This document shows, piece after piece, positions 31,032 to 38,708 of a stretch of DNA of 42,807 nucleotides; position 1 is the stretch's first letter, and the number at the start of each line of letters is the position of its first letter. Location of the stretch: positions 1 to 42,807 of IMG/VR virus record IMGVR_UViG_3300005826_000259, one strand, 5' to 3'. The stretch comes from a virus. Below the pieces are notes generated by a model. That model searched no databases. It was not told where the DNA came from and saw nothing but the letters and a program-made list of their open reading frames with translations. Made by a program: the position numbers and the translations under genes.

Positions 31032-32232
31032 TACCTATCTGATTTAAGAAGTTATTAATACGATCCCAAAGACCTTGTCTCTTACTGACATTAGGTATTT
31101 GTTGAGTTTTGTCTTCTGTAGTAATCTCAGGTGTCGTAACTTCTTCTTTTGGAGATTCTGTTTCACTAGATGAATCAATTTTCTTATACATGGAGATACC
31201 TCTAGGTACTTTTGAACCGTGTGGTTCAATTTTTACCATATATGGTTTTCCTTTGACTGTAACTGGTATTAGACTCCATAAAGGGTAATCACTATGAAGT
31301 AATTTTGTGGCAATAGCGGAGGCTTCTGCTTGTTCTTCTGGTGTGAATTTAGGAGAAATGTATCCAGGTGGTGGTCCCATTTTTTGTGTAGCCTTACCGA
31401 CTGGTTCTCCATCGATACTAGTTTTACCAGAAGATGGTTTGCTACCAGGTTTACTAGAAACTTCATTTAATGAAGAAGTAGATGTGTAGCGTTTTGCATT
31501 TGGAGTATCAGAAACGGCTTTAGATATATTAGGCAGTCTCATTACTCTATCTAAAGTTGTTTCTATTACTTTTCCATCAGGAGTTTTTACTGTTACTTTT
31601 TGATCAACAAATCTAGCTCCTGCTGCATATTCAGAGTAATTTTTTGCAGAATGTGGGGATCTACCAGTTTGAATTGGGTTACCATTTGCATCCATAAGCC
31701 CTCTGAAATGTAATCTATCAGAGTATCCTTTACTGGTTGGTTGTATAATTTCCTTCATGTGACCTGAGAATATTGCGTCTTCATTTTCTTTATGTTGTTG
31801 ATATACTGGATCATTATTTATAACGTCATTATATGCAACAGAAAATTCAGGTTTTGATACGTCATTAACCACTTGTTCTGGAGTATAGTGTTTTCCTTCA
31901 AAATCTGCTCCAGTACCGCTTAGTGGTCTTGCAACAATATTTGTTCCAGATTTTTTGGCAGCATCCCATACCTGATCTACAATTTTAGATGTGGGCAATT
32001 GCATTCCAAAATGTTTAGCAATTCGTTGTGCTGTATAAGCAGACATTGGAACGCGAATTCCATCGATTGTTAGAAAATCAGGCATGACTCTATAGGTGAT
32101 TGTTGTACCGCCAGGACCTGGGACAGTAATTTCTTTTGTCTTTGGTGGTCCCATTTTTAAAGCTTCACGATACACCAATGCTTCCCTTTGTGGTCCTGCT
32201 GGCGTGCTCAAAAATTGTTCTTTGAAACCCAT
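31024..32232 (-). CDS. conserved hypothetical protein, paralog of the next gene
   Basis: 402 residues. N-terminal half: PGPGGTTITYRVMPDFLTI and VPMSAYTAQRIAKHFGMQLPT, closely paralleled in the 251-residue gene just upstream (ITYLVMSDYLSI and IPMSPLSAQKIADQYDCTLPT). Both then have SGH-K, a G-x-x-x-x-G-x-P-I-Q segment and Y-[AS]-x-G-x-R-[FL]-V. The C-terminal third is Pro/Ser/Thr/Glu-rich and probably disordered. No catalytic motif was recognised. Probably a virion or secreted protein duplicated in tandem. Converges with IF-1. Confidence 0.65.
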   Translation of the reverse strand: MGFKEQFLSTPAGPQREALVYREALKMGPPKTKEITVPGPGGTTITYRVMPDFLTIDGIRVPMSAYTAQRIAKHFGMQLPTSKIVDQVWDAAKKSGTNIVARPLSGTGADFEGKHYTPEQVVNDVSKPEFSVAYNDVINNDPVYQQHKENEDAIFSGHMKEIIQPTSKGYSDRLHFRGLMDANGNPIQTGRSPHSAKNYSEYAAGARFVDQKVTVKTPDGKVIETTLDRVMRLPNISKAVSDTPNAKRYTSTSSLNEVSSKPGSKPSSGKTSIDGEPVGKATQKMGPPPGYISPKFTPEEQAEASAIATKLLHSDYPLWSLIPVTVKGKPYMVKIEPHGSKVPRGISMYKKIDSSSETESPKEEVTTPEITTEDKTQQIPNVSKRQGLWDRINNFLNQIGII

Positions 32233-32240
32233 AAATCACC

Positions 32241-32996
32241 TCAGTATCTCATAAATTTTAGCTCCCCTTCATCACTTACTAATGAAGATAATATCTTATC
32301 TGAAAACACATCTTTCATTCTCACTGGTTTATGATTAACCATTACATCATTTGCCACTAATCTTATTCCATGGCTATAGTCTGCATAAAAATCTTCATGA
32401 CTCCAATAGTTTAGCCCCTGTATTGGTTTTCCATCTTTATGGATCCAGCCATATATAGTAACTCTTTTATTTGGATTATTGGGATATAACTTATTAGTTA
32501 ATACAACGTCTTTTTTATGTCCAGATATTAACTTTGTCATATCCATCTTTTCAGATATAATAGATTTTTGTATTTTTTCATTATGCATTTTATATCTATT
32601 AGTGCTCATCATCTCAGAATTATAAGGCGGACCCCAAGGAGATGGCTCAAGCTTATTCAATGATGCAAACCATATATCATTAACCATCTTTTTAGTTGGC
32701 AAAGTACAGTCATATTGATCTGCTATCTTCTGCGCTGATAGTGGACTCATTGGTATTCTTAAATAATCTGAATTAGTACCAATAGATAAATAATCAGACA
32801 TAACCAAATAAGTTATTGTATTACTTCCATCAGTAATAACAATTGGCTTAAATTCTCTCAAGAAATCTGGAATATTTCCTGATAAACATTCATTAACTAT
32901 ATTATTTTCTCTTTTTGAGCCATTGATGTTCATATTGAGTTTTGCAAACTCAGATCCAGTAGGTGCATTAGGTTGTCTGTTCGGTATCAGCATCAT
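32241..32996 (-). CDS. conserved hypothetical protein, short paralog
   Basis: 251 residues; lacks the disordered C-terminal extension of its downstream paralog. Conserved segments: VMSDYLSIG, LRIPMSPLSAQKIADQY, TKKMVNDIWFAS, LISGHKKDVV, GKPIQGLNYWSH and YSHGIRLVANDVMV. The His residues in SGHKK and YWSHEDFYADYSHG could form a metal or catalytic site, which would suggest a hydrolase, but this is speculation. 8 nt separate it from the 402-residue gene. Confidence 0.65.
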   Translation of the reverse strand: MMLIPNRQPNAPTGSEFAKLNMNINGSKRENNIVNECLSGNIPDFLREFKPIVITDGSNTITYLVMSDYLSIGTNSDYLRIPMSPLSAQKIADQYDCTLPTKKMVNDIWFASLNKLEPSPWGPPYNSEMMSTNRYKMHNEKIQKSIISEKMDMTKLISGHKKDVVLTNKLYPNNPNKRVTIYGWIHKDGKPIQGLNYWSHEDFYADYSHGIRLVANDVMVNHKPVRMKDVFSDKILSSLVSDEGELKFMRY

Positions 32997-33189
32997 ACAA
33001 ACTTTTTAATTTAATAGATACACCAGGTATCTTACGTAATCTTTCTATAGTGTATGCCAGATCTTTAGTTAAACTATCGTAGCTATTATCATATCTTTCC
33101 ATTTCATCAAATAAATCGGGAAAGGTAATTTCAACTTTTGGAAAGAACTCATTAGCATCCAGTTCTATATTGATATTTTGAATCATCAT
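32968..33189 (-). CDS. small hypothetical protein
   Basis: 73 residues from ATG 33189 (or 33186). Acidic, with a helical middle (FDEMERYDNSYDSLTKDLAYTIERLRKIPG). No ribosome site precedes either ATG. A good ribosome site does precede the overlapping small ORF at 33152-33253 in another frame, so this may be the second half of a frameshifted gene. The 3' end overlaps the 251-residue gene by 29 nt. Confidence 0.5.
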   Translation of the reverse strand: MMIQNINIELDANEFFPKVEITFPDLFDEMERYDNSYDSLTKDLAYTIERLRKIPGVSIKLKSLYDADTEQTT

Positions 33190-33253
33190 CGATATATACT
33201 TTACAATCAATGAGGTGCTCAGCAATAATTACTTTTAATTTTGAGTTAGACAT
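33152..33253 (-). CDS. very small ORF with a good ribosome site
   Basis: 33 residues beginning MSNSKLKVIIAEHLIDCKVY. AGGAG lies seven bases upstream of the ATG at 33253, while the downstream frame has none. It overlaps the start of the next ORF by 38 nt. Either a real micro-ORF that couples translation, or the N-terminus of that protein separated by an indel. Confidence 0.35.
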   Translation of the reverse strand: MSNSKLKVIIAEHLIDCKVYIDDDSKYQYRTGC

Positions 33254-33269
33254 AAAAATCTCCTACAAT

Positions 33270-33298
33270 TTGACAAGCATAAATATCGTGGTTATACT
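33270..33298 (+). promoter_or_regulatory. strong sigma70-type promoter for the HNH/GMP-reductase fusion
   Basis: TTGACA (33270-33275), 17-nt spacer, TATACT (33293-33298), followed by only ATTTTT before the ATG at 33305. A near-consensus promoter with no room for a ribosome site, so the message is predicted to be leaderless. Confidence 0.65.
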
Positions 33299-33304
33299 AT
33301 TTTT

Positions 33305-34894
33305 ATGATTATAGATAATATAACTATAACAGGTAAAAATATATTAGGTTTAACCTTCTCCAGCAAACAAAAGGTAGAAAGAATTTGTGATTTATGTGGA
33401 GATAAATCTATAGTTGTTTGGAATACCATAGCAAGATGTAGAAAAAAACATAATACGGATAAAGATTATTGTTTTAAGTGTGCCATTAAAATATACAATA
33501 CTGGGGAAAATAACCCTGCAAAAAGACTTGAAACAAAAATTAAAATTTCAAAAGCTTTAAAAGGTAAATCAAAATCTTTCAAAGATGGCTATAATCTTAG
33601 AATTTTAGATGAAAAAATATCTACAAGTGGATACATTCTTAAATGGGTTCCAGAAGAGAATAAACATATACAAAAACATAGGTTAATTTTCGCAGATAAT
33701 AAAGGAGTTCACCATTCTGAATTAAAAAATATCCATCATATAAATGGAGATAAATTAGATAATAGATTGGAGAATTTAATAGAACTAGATATTTCAGAAC
33801 ATTCTTATTTACATTCTCAATTGGAAAATTTGGCTTTTAAATTAGTGCAAAAAAACATAATAATTTTTGATTTGGAATTAAAAAGGTATTCATTAAATAA
33901 CTCTTTTCTATTAAAAACAATAGAAAAGAGTATTGGTTTTAATGATATTGCGATAAAACAAAATAAGAACATCTGTTCTTCTAGAGCAGATGTTAATATA
34001 GAATCTGAAATAATAAGAGGTATTTATAGAAAAATACCATTGATTGCTTCTAATATGTCAACAGTTATAAATTCTGATTTTTATATTAAGTTGTATGAAT
34101 TAGGTGCTTTTGCTATATTACATAGAGCTGCGACAGATGATTTTATTTTAAAAGAGATCAAAAAAGTTTCTACAAAATGTGAATGGGTAGCAGCATCTAT
34201 TGGTATTGATTTAAATCAATTCGATTTAGTTAAAAAAATGATTAACAATGGGTGCAATATTATTACAATAGATATTGCTCATGGGTATAGTGATTATATA
34301 ATAAATCTAGGTAAAAAAATTAAATTGAATTATCCACACTGTAAATTGATATTAGGAAACACAACTAATACAAATTTACTATTAGAGACATATGATTTTG
34401 TAGATGCTATTAAAGTTGGTATTGCTAATGGTTTGGCGTGTGAAACCAAAAATACAGCAGGTTGTTTAGAGAAACAATTTTCAACTGTTCTAAAATTTAA
34501 ACAGTTATCAAAAGAATTTGGTATTCCAATAATAAGTGATGGTGGAATACGTGAACCAGCTGATTTCACGAAAGCTATTGCAGCAGGTGCTAATTCTGTT
34601 ATGGCTGGTAGTATATTTGCTGCTTGCCCAGAAAGCGCTGCAGAAAAAACAATTATTGATGGAAAAATAAAAAAAATATACGCTGGAATGGCTTCCGAAT
34701 ATGTCCAAAATAAATGGAAAGGTGGATTAAAAGAAGGAACATGTGCAGAAGGTGGTATAAGATTATTAGATGAAGGAGATTCTGTTTATAAATTATTAGA
34801 AAGATATTCAGGTGCTCTAAAATCTGGTATAACATATTCTGGGACTAATAATATAAAAATGTTTCAAAATAACGTAGAATTTATAATGGTTTGA
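33305..34894 (+). CDS. HNH-nuclease / GMP reductase-like fusion protein
   Basis: 529 residues in one frame. Residues 1-170: a zinc site (Cys28/Cys31 with Cys56/Cys59) and an HNH core, IHHINGDKLDNRLENL (143-158) and ISEHSYLH, as in phage homing endonucleases. Residues about 205-529: a GMP reductase/IMP dehydrogenase barrel with GFNDIAI, IPLIASNMSTV, DIAHGYSDY, KVGIANGLACETKNTAG (catalytic Cys379) and ISDGGIREPADFTKAIAAGA. The segment YAGMASEYVQNKWKGG favours GMP reductase (GMP to IMP, NADPH). The catalytic loop GLAC-E-T differs from the usual GSxC-T-T, so activity may be altered. The fusion could be a homing gene fixed in frame or a dual-function enzyme. Confidence 0.85.
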   Translation: MIIDNITITGKNILGLTFSSKQKVERICDLCGDKSIVVWNTIARCRKKHNTDKDYCFKCAIKIYNTGENNPAKRLETKIKISKALKGKSKSFKDGYNLRILDEKISTSGYILKWVPEENKHIQKHRLIFADNKGVHHSELKNIHHINGDKLDNRLENLIELDISEHSYLHSQLENLAFKLVQKNIIIFDLELKRYSLNNSFLLKTIEKSIGFNDIAIKQNKNICSSRADVNIESEIIRGIYRKIPLIASNMSTVINSDFYIKLYELGAFAILHRAATDDFILKEIKKVSTKCEWVAASIGIDLNQFDLVKKMINNGCNIITIDIAHGYSDYIINLGKKIKLNYPHCKLILGNTTNTNLLLETYDFVDAIKVGIANGLACETKNTAGCLEKQFSTVLKFKQLSKEFGIPIISDGGIREPADFTKAIAAGANSVMAGSIFAACPESAAEKTIIDGKIKKIYAGMASEYVQNKWKGGLKEGTCAEGGIRLLDEGDSVYKLLERYSGALKSGITYSGTNNIKMFQNNVEFIMV

Positions 34895-34896
34895 AA

Positions 34897-35088
34897 ATGG
34901 ACACAAAAAATCTTAAAATCTTTTCGTTAATATCATCTTTGATACTATTGTCATGTACCACCATAGCTACTGTATATGCTTTCATTAACAGTAGCATACC
35001 TATGTGTATTATGTGCTCAATTATGTCGATGATATTGTTACTTATGGTATATGGTGATCTCGTAGAGATAAAAAATCTGGAGAATTAA
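34897..35088 (+). CDS. small membrane protein, two helices
   Basis: 63 residues from ATG 34897, just after the stop of the fusion gene. Two hydrophobic helices (about IFSLISSLILLSCTTIATVY and CIMCSIMSMILLLMVYG) joined by a short turn, then a charged end. Same layout as the next gene, including the C-terminal Y-G-D/W-G-D-Y; probably a tandem duplication. Confidence 0.65.
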   Translation: MDTKNLKIFSLISSLILLSCTTIATVYAFINSSIPMCIMCSIMSMILLLMVYGDLVEIKNLEN

Positions 35089-35089
35089 A

Positions 35090-35284
35090 ATGGATAAAGA
35101 ATTTAGTGTTGTTCGATTTATAACAGCATTAGTAACACTTGTTGCTTTCTTAGCAACATTAGTTTTCGCTGTTATTGGTTTTGTAGAGGCGCAATATGGT
35201 CTTGGAATAGTATGCACAATTTTATCATTTGGTCTTGGAGTGTTTGTGTGGGGAGATTACAATAAATACATAAGGAAAGAATAA
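35090..35284 (+). CDS. small membrane protein, two helices (paralog)
   Basis: 64 residues; GGAG eight bases upstream. Helices at about 9-29 and 36-51, ending FVWGDYNKYIRKE. Follows its paralog after one base and overlaps thyA as TAATG. Small two-helix proteins in phages often affect the membrane or superinfection; here the role is unknown. Confidence 0.7.
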   Translation: MDKEFSVVRFITALVTLVAFLATLVFAVIGFVEAQYGLGIVCTILSFGLGVFVWGDYNKYIRKE

Positions 35285-36150
35285 TGTGTGAAAATAAAGT
35301 TGGAGAGAAAGCTTATCTAACTTTATTGGAAGATATTCTTTCTGATGGAGAAAAACGAAACGATAGAACTGGAGTTGGAACAAGTAGTATATTTGGGGCG
35401 CAACTTAAGTTTGATCTAAATGATAACAAAATTCCTTTATTAACAACCAAAAGAATGTTTTATAAGGGTATTATTGAAGAATTATTATTTTTTTTACGTG
35501 GAGAATCTGATACTAAAATCCTTGAGAGTCAAGGTGTTAAAATCTGGAAAGGAAACACCACTAGAGATTTCTTAGACAAAAGAGGATTATCATATCTTCC
35601 TGAAGGTAATATGGGGAAGATGTATGGTAAGCAATGGAGAGACTGGGGTGGATCGAAAGATAAAAAAGGTGTTGATCAAATAGCCAAAACAATAGATCTC
35701 ATTAAAAAAGACCCTTACAGCAGACGAATAACTGTAAGCGCACTAAATATTGCCGAGCTACCAGAGATGTGCTTACATCCATGCCATCCATTATTTCAAT
35801 TCTATGTAAATGATGACAGGTTATCTTGTTTATTCTTCATGAGATCTGTTGATATGTTTTTAGGTTTCCCTTTTAATGTGGCAAGTTACGGAATTCTTAC
35901 CCATATAATAGCAAAAGTAACTGGTCTAAAAGGAGATAAACTTATTTTTATGGCTGGTGATGCTCATGTGTATAATAACCATCAAGAACAGGTTAAAGAA
36001 CAGATAAGTAGAGTTCCGTATGAATTTCCTACCTTATCAATTAACAAGGAACTTTCTTCAATAGAAGATATTGAGAGACTAAAATTTGAAGATTTTAAGG
36101 TTACTGGATATAAATATCATCCTTCTATAAAAGCTGAAATGGCTATTTAA
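35284..36150 (+). CDS. thyA: thymidylate synthase
   Basis: 288 residues, full length for ThyA. It methylates dUMP to dTMP using methylene-tetrahydrofolate. Motifs: the phosphate-binding RNDRTGVGTSSIFG; LPEMCLHPCHPLFQFYV with catalytic Cys167; RSVDMFLGFPFNVASY; GDAHVYNNH; and the classic C-terminus IKAEMAI. The sequence style (KRMFYKGIIEELLFFLRG) resembles the canonical, not ThyX, class. Coupled on both sides by TAATG overlaps. Works with dUTPase upstream (dUMP supply) and DHFR downstream (folate recycling). Confidence 0.96.
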   Translation: MCENKVGEKAYLTLLEDILSDGEKRNDRTGVGTSSIFGAQLKFDLNDNKIPLLTTKRMFYKGIIEELLFFLRGESDTKILESQGVKIWKGNTTRDFLDKRGLSYLPEGNMGKMYGKQWRDWGGSKDKKGVDQIAKTIDLIKKDPYSRRITVSALNIAELPEMCLHPCHPLFQFYVNDDRLSCLFFMRSVDMFLGFPFNVASYGILTHIIAKVTGLKGDKLIFMAGDAHVYNNHQEQVKEQISRVPYEFPTLSINKELSSIEDIERLKFEDFKVTGYKYHPSIKAEMAI

Positions 36151-36451
36151 TGAATAATCCATATAAAAAACCAAGTAAAGACTGGCGAGTATATGAAACT
36201 TGCTTAGGTTTATATTATGATTTCGCAAAGAATTTACGAGGATGTTACTGCTCCAGAAAAATAGTAGCAAATGATAATCTAGACGATTTTGTTAAAGATT
36301 ACATATATGAAATATTTGCTAGTAAAGGAACAGATGATAGATACAAAGATCATTGTTTTTTTCATAGTAAAAAAAACAATTTTTTGAAGAGTGTGACATA
36401 ACTATATGTACGGAACAAAATTGTATTTGTAAGATGAAAGTATTTGCATAA
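36150..36451 (+). CDS. small hypothetical protein, possibly frameshifted
   Basis: From ATG 36150 the frame stops at 36401 after 83 residues (WRVYETCLGLYYDFAK early on). In another frame the sequence continues CDITICTEQNCICKMKVFA to a TAA overlapping the ATG at 36451. The region between (36356-36385) has runs of 7 T, 8 A and 6 T, where an indel is likely. The extended product would be Cys-rich and end in a tail like the array's (KMKVFA). Whether this is error, mutation or frameshifting cannot be told here. Confidence 0.5.
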
Positions 36452-36885
36452 TGAAATGGAAAGTGTACGATATCCATTTAAAGAAGTTTGAACCATTTAT
36501 ATTTTATGCGAGAGGAAATAAAATAACTAATATATGTAATAAGAAATATCCAAAACCCCATATAGGAAGAAATTTGTGTGGACCTGATGGTGTATTTACT
36601 AAAATAGATAATCCTAATATAAATATTGAATCAGTTACTTTCCCTTCTTGGTTAGCTGAAAAAGAACACGTAGAAAAATCTTTTGAATCTCAAATACCAG
36701 CATACGTTGAGACTCTAAATAAAATGCCTTTACTCGAAGGATACAATATTTTCCTTATAAGGAAAGATTGGGATAATTGGTACACTGAAATAGCAATGGG
36801 ATCTTGGAAAGCTAGAGGGACTAAAAGAAATAGAAAAATGGAACATTTAATTGAACGAATAGAAAGATTAAGAGTATTTTCATGA
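36451..36885 (+). CDS. hypothetical protein with a ZR-FS-like tail
   Basis: 144 residues. No zinc knuckle; scattered aromatic strands (WKVYDIHLKKFEPFIFYA, YNIFLIRKDWDNWYTEIAM). The last residues MEHLIERIERLRVFS match the array tail in helix pattern and F-S end, and TTT TCA TGA overlaps the DHFR start as ATGA. It shows the tail and the overlap occurring far from the array and on the other strand. Confidence 0.72.
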   Translation: MKWKVYDIHLKKFEPFIFYARGNKITNICNKKYPKPHIGRNLCGPDGVFTKIDNPNINIESVTFPSWLAEKEHVEKSFESQIPAYVETLNKMPLLEGYNIFLIRKDWDNWYTEIAMGSWKARGTKRNRKMEHLIERIERLRVFS

Positions 36886-37394
36886 TAGGAAAAGTAAGAT
36901 CAATAGCCGCTTGTAGTTCGAATGGAGTCATTGGAATAGATAATAAACTTCCTTTCGAGTACCCAGAAGATATGAAACACTTCAGGAAGGCAACAAAGAA
37001 TAGTGTTGTCATAATGGGTAGGTATACATTCCATAGTATGGGATCAAAACCTCTTCCAAAAAGAGAGAACATTATAATATCTCAATACATTAGGAACGTT
37101 GGGGCTCCAGTAGGCTGTAAAGCCTTTGCAACAATAATGGAAGCAATGGAGTATCAATCTACGATATTGAGAGATCGCGCTACTGATATCTGGTTCATTG
37201 GAGGTGAAAGCATTTACAGAGGTGCCATGGAGTTTGTTTCAGAAATACATCTAACAATCACCCCAGACTTCATAATAAATGCAAAAGGGGCTGTTCACTT
37301 TCCATGGATTAATCCTGAAAAATTCAAATTAGAAGAATTGAAACCAATGTCTGACAATTCACCATTAAAGTTGGCGATATATTCAAAAATATAA
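36882..37394 (+). CDS. folA: dihydrofolate reductase
   Basis: 170 residues, typical length. It reduces dihydrofolate made by thymidylate synthase back to tetrahydrofolate with NADPH. Motifs: GVIGIDNKLPFEYPEDMKHFRKAT with the catalytic acid (Asp30) and Phe where most enzymes have Trp; VVIMGRYTF (NADPH site); IWFIGGESIYRGAM. Start in an ATGA overlap. Ends 12 nt into the convergent M23 gene. Confidence 0.92.
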   Translation: MIGKVRSIAACSSNGVIGIDNKLPFEYPEDMKHFRKATKNSVVIMGRYTFHSMGSKPLPKRENIIISQYIRNVGAPVGCKAFATIMEAMEYQSTILRDRATDIWFIGGESIYRGAMEFVSEIHLTITPDFIINAKGAVHFPWINPEKFKLEELKPMSDNSPLKLAIYSKI

Positions 37395-38123
37395 TGGTCT
37401 AGCAATCTCTTCGTATTTCGAAGCTAATTTATGTAATTTATCTACTTCTTTTGAGAAGTTAACGATACGTTTTGCGACGTGAGAAGCCATCTTAAATTTC
37501 TTTTGCTTCTCTTGCCAGCCAGGTAACCAGATATTCTGTTTTTCCTCGGCAGACATATCAGTATATTTTGGAACATGAAAATATTTTCCTGGGTTCTGCA
37601 ATAGACCATTCTCCCAAATCTGAAAATGAATATGTGGAGCTGTATTTATTGCATTTCCGGAATTTCCAACATGTCCAATTACGGTATTTTTATCTACTTT
37701 ATCACCCTTTTGAACAGATATATCTGCCAAATGAGAGTTATAAGTCTTTATATTTCCTGGGTGCATAATAGTGATACTATTACCACCTTTACCACTATAT
37801 CCAACGTGAGACACTACTCCATCTGTTATTGGATAGACAGCCGTACCACCAGGGGCTCTTAAATCAACGCCTTTATGCCCGCTCTTATGGCGGGCATCAG
37901 TGGGTGCATTAGGTGAATAAGCACCAGAACTGTAATAAGTTCCTTTTATTGGTGCTTGAATGTCTCCGGATGAACCATCCAGTCCTGAAATATCTTCTGT
38001 TTTAGATTCTGAAGGTTTCTGTTCAGGGGCAGTTGGATGCACGAAAGTCGTCTTTGAATTAAAAAGATTTCGGATCTCCTTCGTAACATCTTGGAGTAGT
38101 TGATCTAAACTTATATCGAACAT
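37383..38123 (-). CDS. M23 (LytM-type) peptidoglycan endopeptidase
   Basis: 246 residues. Zinc/catalytic residues: His83 and Asp87 in SGHKGVDLRAPGG, His131 in YNSHLADIS, His164 and His166 in APHIHFQIW. Lysostaphin-family enzymes cut peptide cross-links in the cell wall, in phages either at entry (tail) or at lysis. No signal peptide. The N-terminal 60 residues are low-complexity. The C-terminal VAKRIVNFSKEVDKLHKLASKYEEIA resembles the short helices starting the proteins at 24548-26017, suggesting a shared virion-association signal. Probably virion-bound. Confidence 0.88.
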   Translation of the reverse strand: MFDISLDQLLQDVTKEIRNLFNSKTTFVHPTAPEQKPSESKTEDISGLDGSSGDIQAPIKGTYYSSGAYSPNAPTDARHKSGHKGVDLRAPGGTAVYPITDGVVSHVGYSGKGGNSITIMHPGNIKTYNSHLADISVQKGDKVDKNTVIGHVGNSGNAINTAPHIHFQIWENGLLQNPGKYFHVPKYTDMSAEEKQNIWLPGWQEKQKKFKMASHVAKRIVNFSKEVDKLHKLASKYEEIARPLYF

Positions 38124-38158
38124 ATTGTAATGTCAATTTAGCGATACACTGCATTTAT

Positions 38159-38638
38159 TTATTGTTCTTCGTAAAAATAAACACTTACGCCTTGTTCAAT
38201 CATATATTTATTCAAAAATTCCTTAATTCTTGGAGCCATTTCAACTGTAATTGAAGATACATGTACTGAAGCTTTCTCATACTTAGCCATATCAGCAGTC
38301 TTCTTAATACACGACTCAAGTCCTACATCGTCAACTTCTAAATTAGCAGTTTGACAAAGCATATGGATAACCCATGTATCACTTTGAACTGCTGTAGTGT
38401 TGACTGCTCCTAACTTATAAGCACCAGTTCTATTGGCAAACCAACCACGACTATCAACTCTTACTTGGCGCCATTTCTTATCAAAAATTTTGAATAAAGG
38501 ATTTTCAGGCTTACCTTCAAGATTATTCATAGACAGAACAAATCTTAAACCTGCATTCCAAGGGGCAAGAATTGTTCCCTTAATTACTTTAAATTGTCCC
38601 TTTGGTTGAAACTTATTTACTACATTTTCTTTTTGCAT
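38159..38638 (-). CDS. macrodomain-like protein (tentative)
   Basis: 159 residues with AAGGA before the ATG. FKVIKGTILAPW near the start, LGAVNTTAVQSDTWVIHMLCQ in the middle and LESCIKKTADMAKYEKASVHVSSI follow the order of ADP-ribose-binding macrodomains of the Poa1p-like type (I-x-G-D-I-L; L-G-x-x-x-x-V-x-x-x-x-x-V-A-N-M; helix; S-V-H-x-x-x-I). The glycine-rich phosphate loop is not obvious, so binding is uncertain. If correct, it may reverse ADP-ribosylation-based defence. Alternative: an unrelated phage structural protein. Confidence 0.45.
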   Translation of the reverse strand: MQKENVVNKFQPKGQFKVIKGTILAPWNAGLRFVLSMNNLEGKPENPLFKIFDKKWRQVRVDSRGWFANRTGAYKLGAVNTTAVQSDTWVIHMLCQTANLEVDDVGLESCIKKTADMAKYEKASVHVSSITVEMAPRIKEFLNKYMIEQGVSVYFYEEQ

Positions 38639-38708
38639 ATTAAATCCTTCTTACTCTACCAACCATTACTATATCAGCAAATACGATAGTTTAGTGTAGT
38701 AAATGTAA

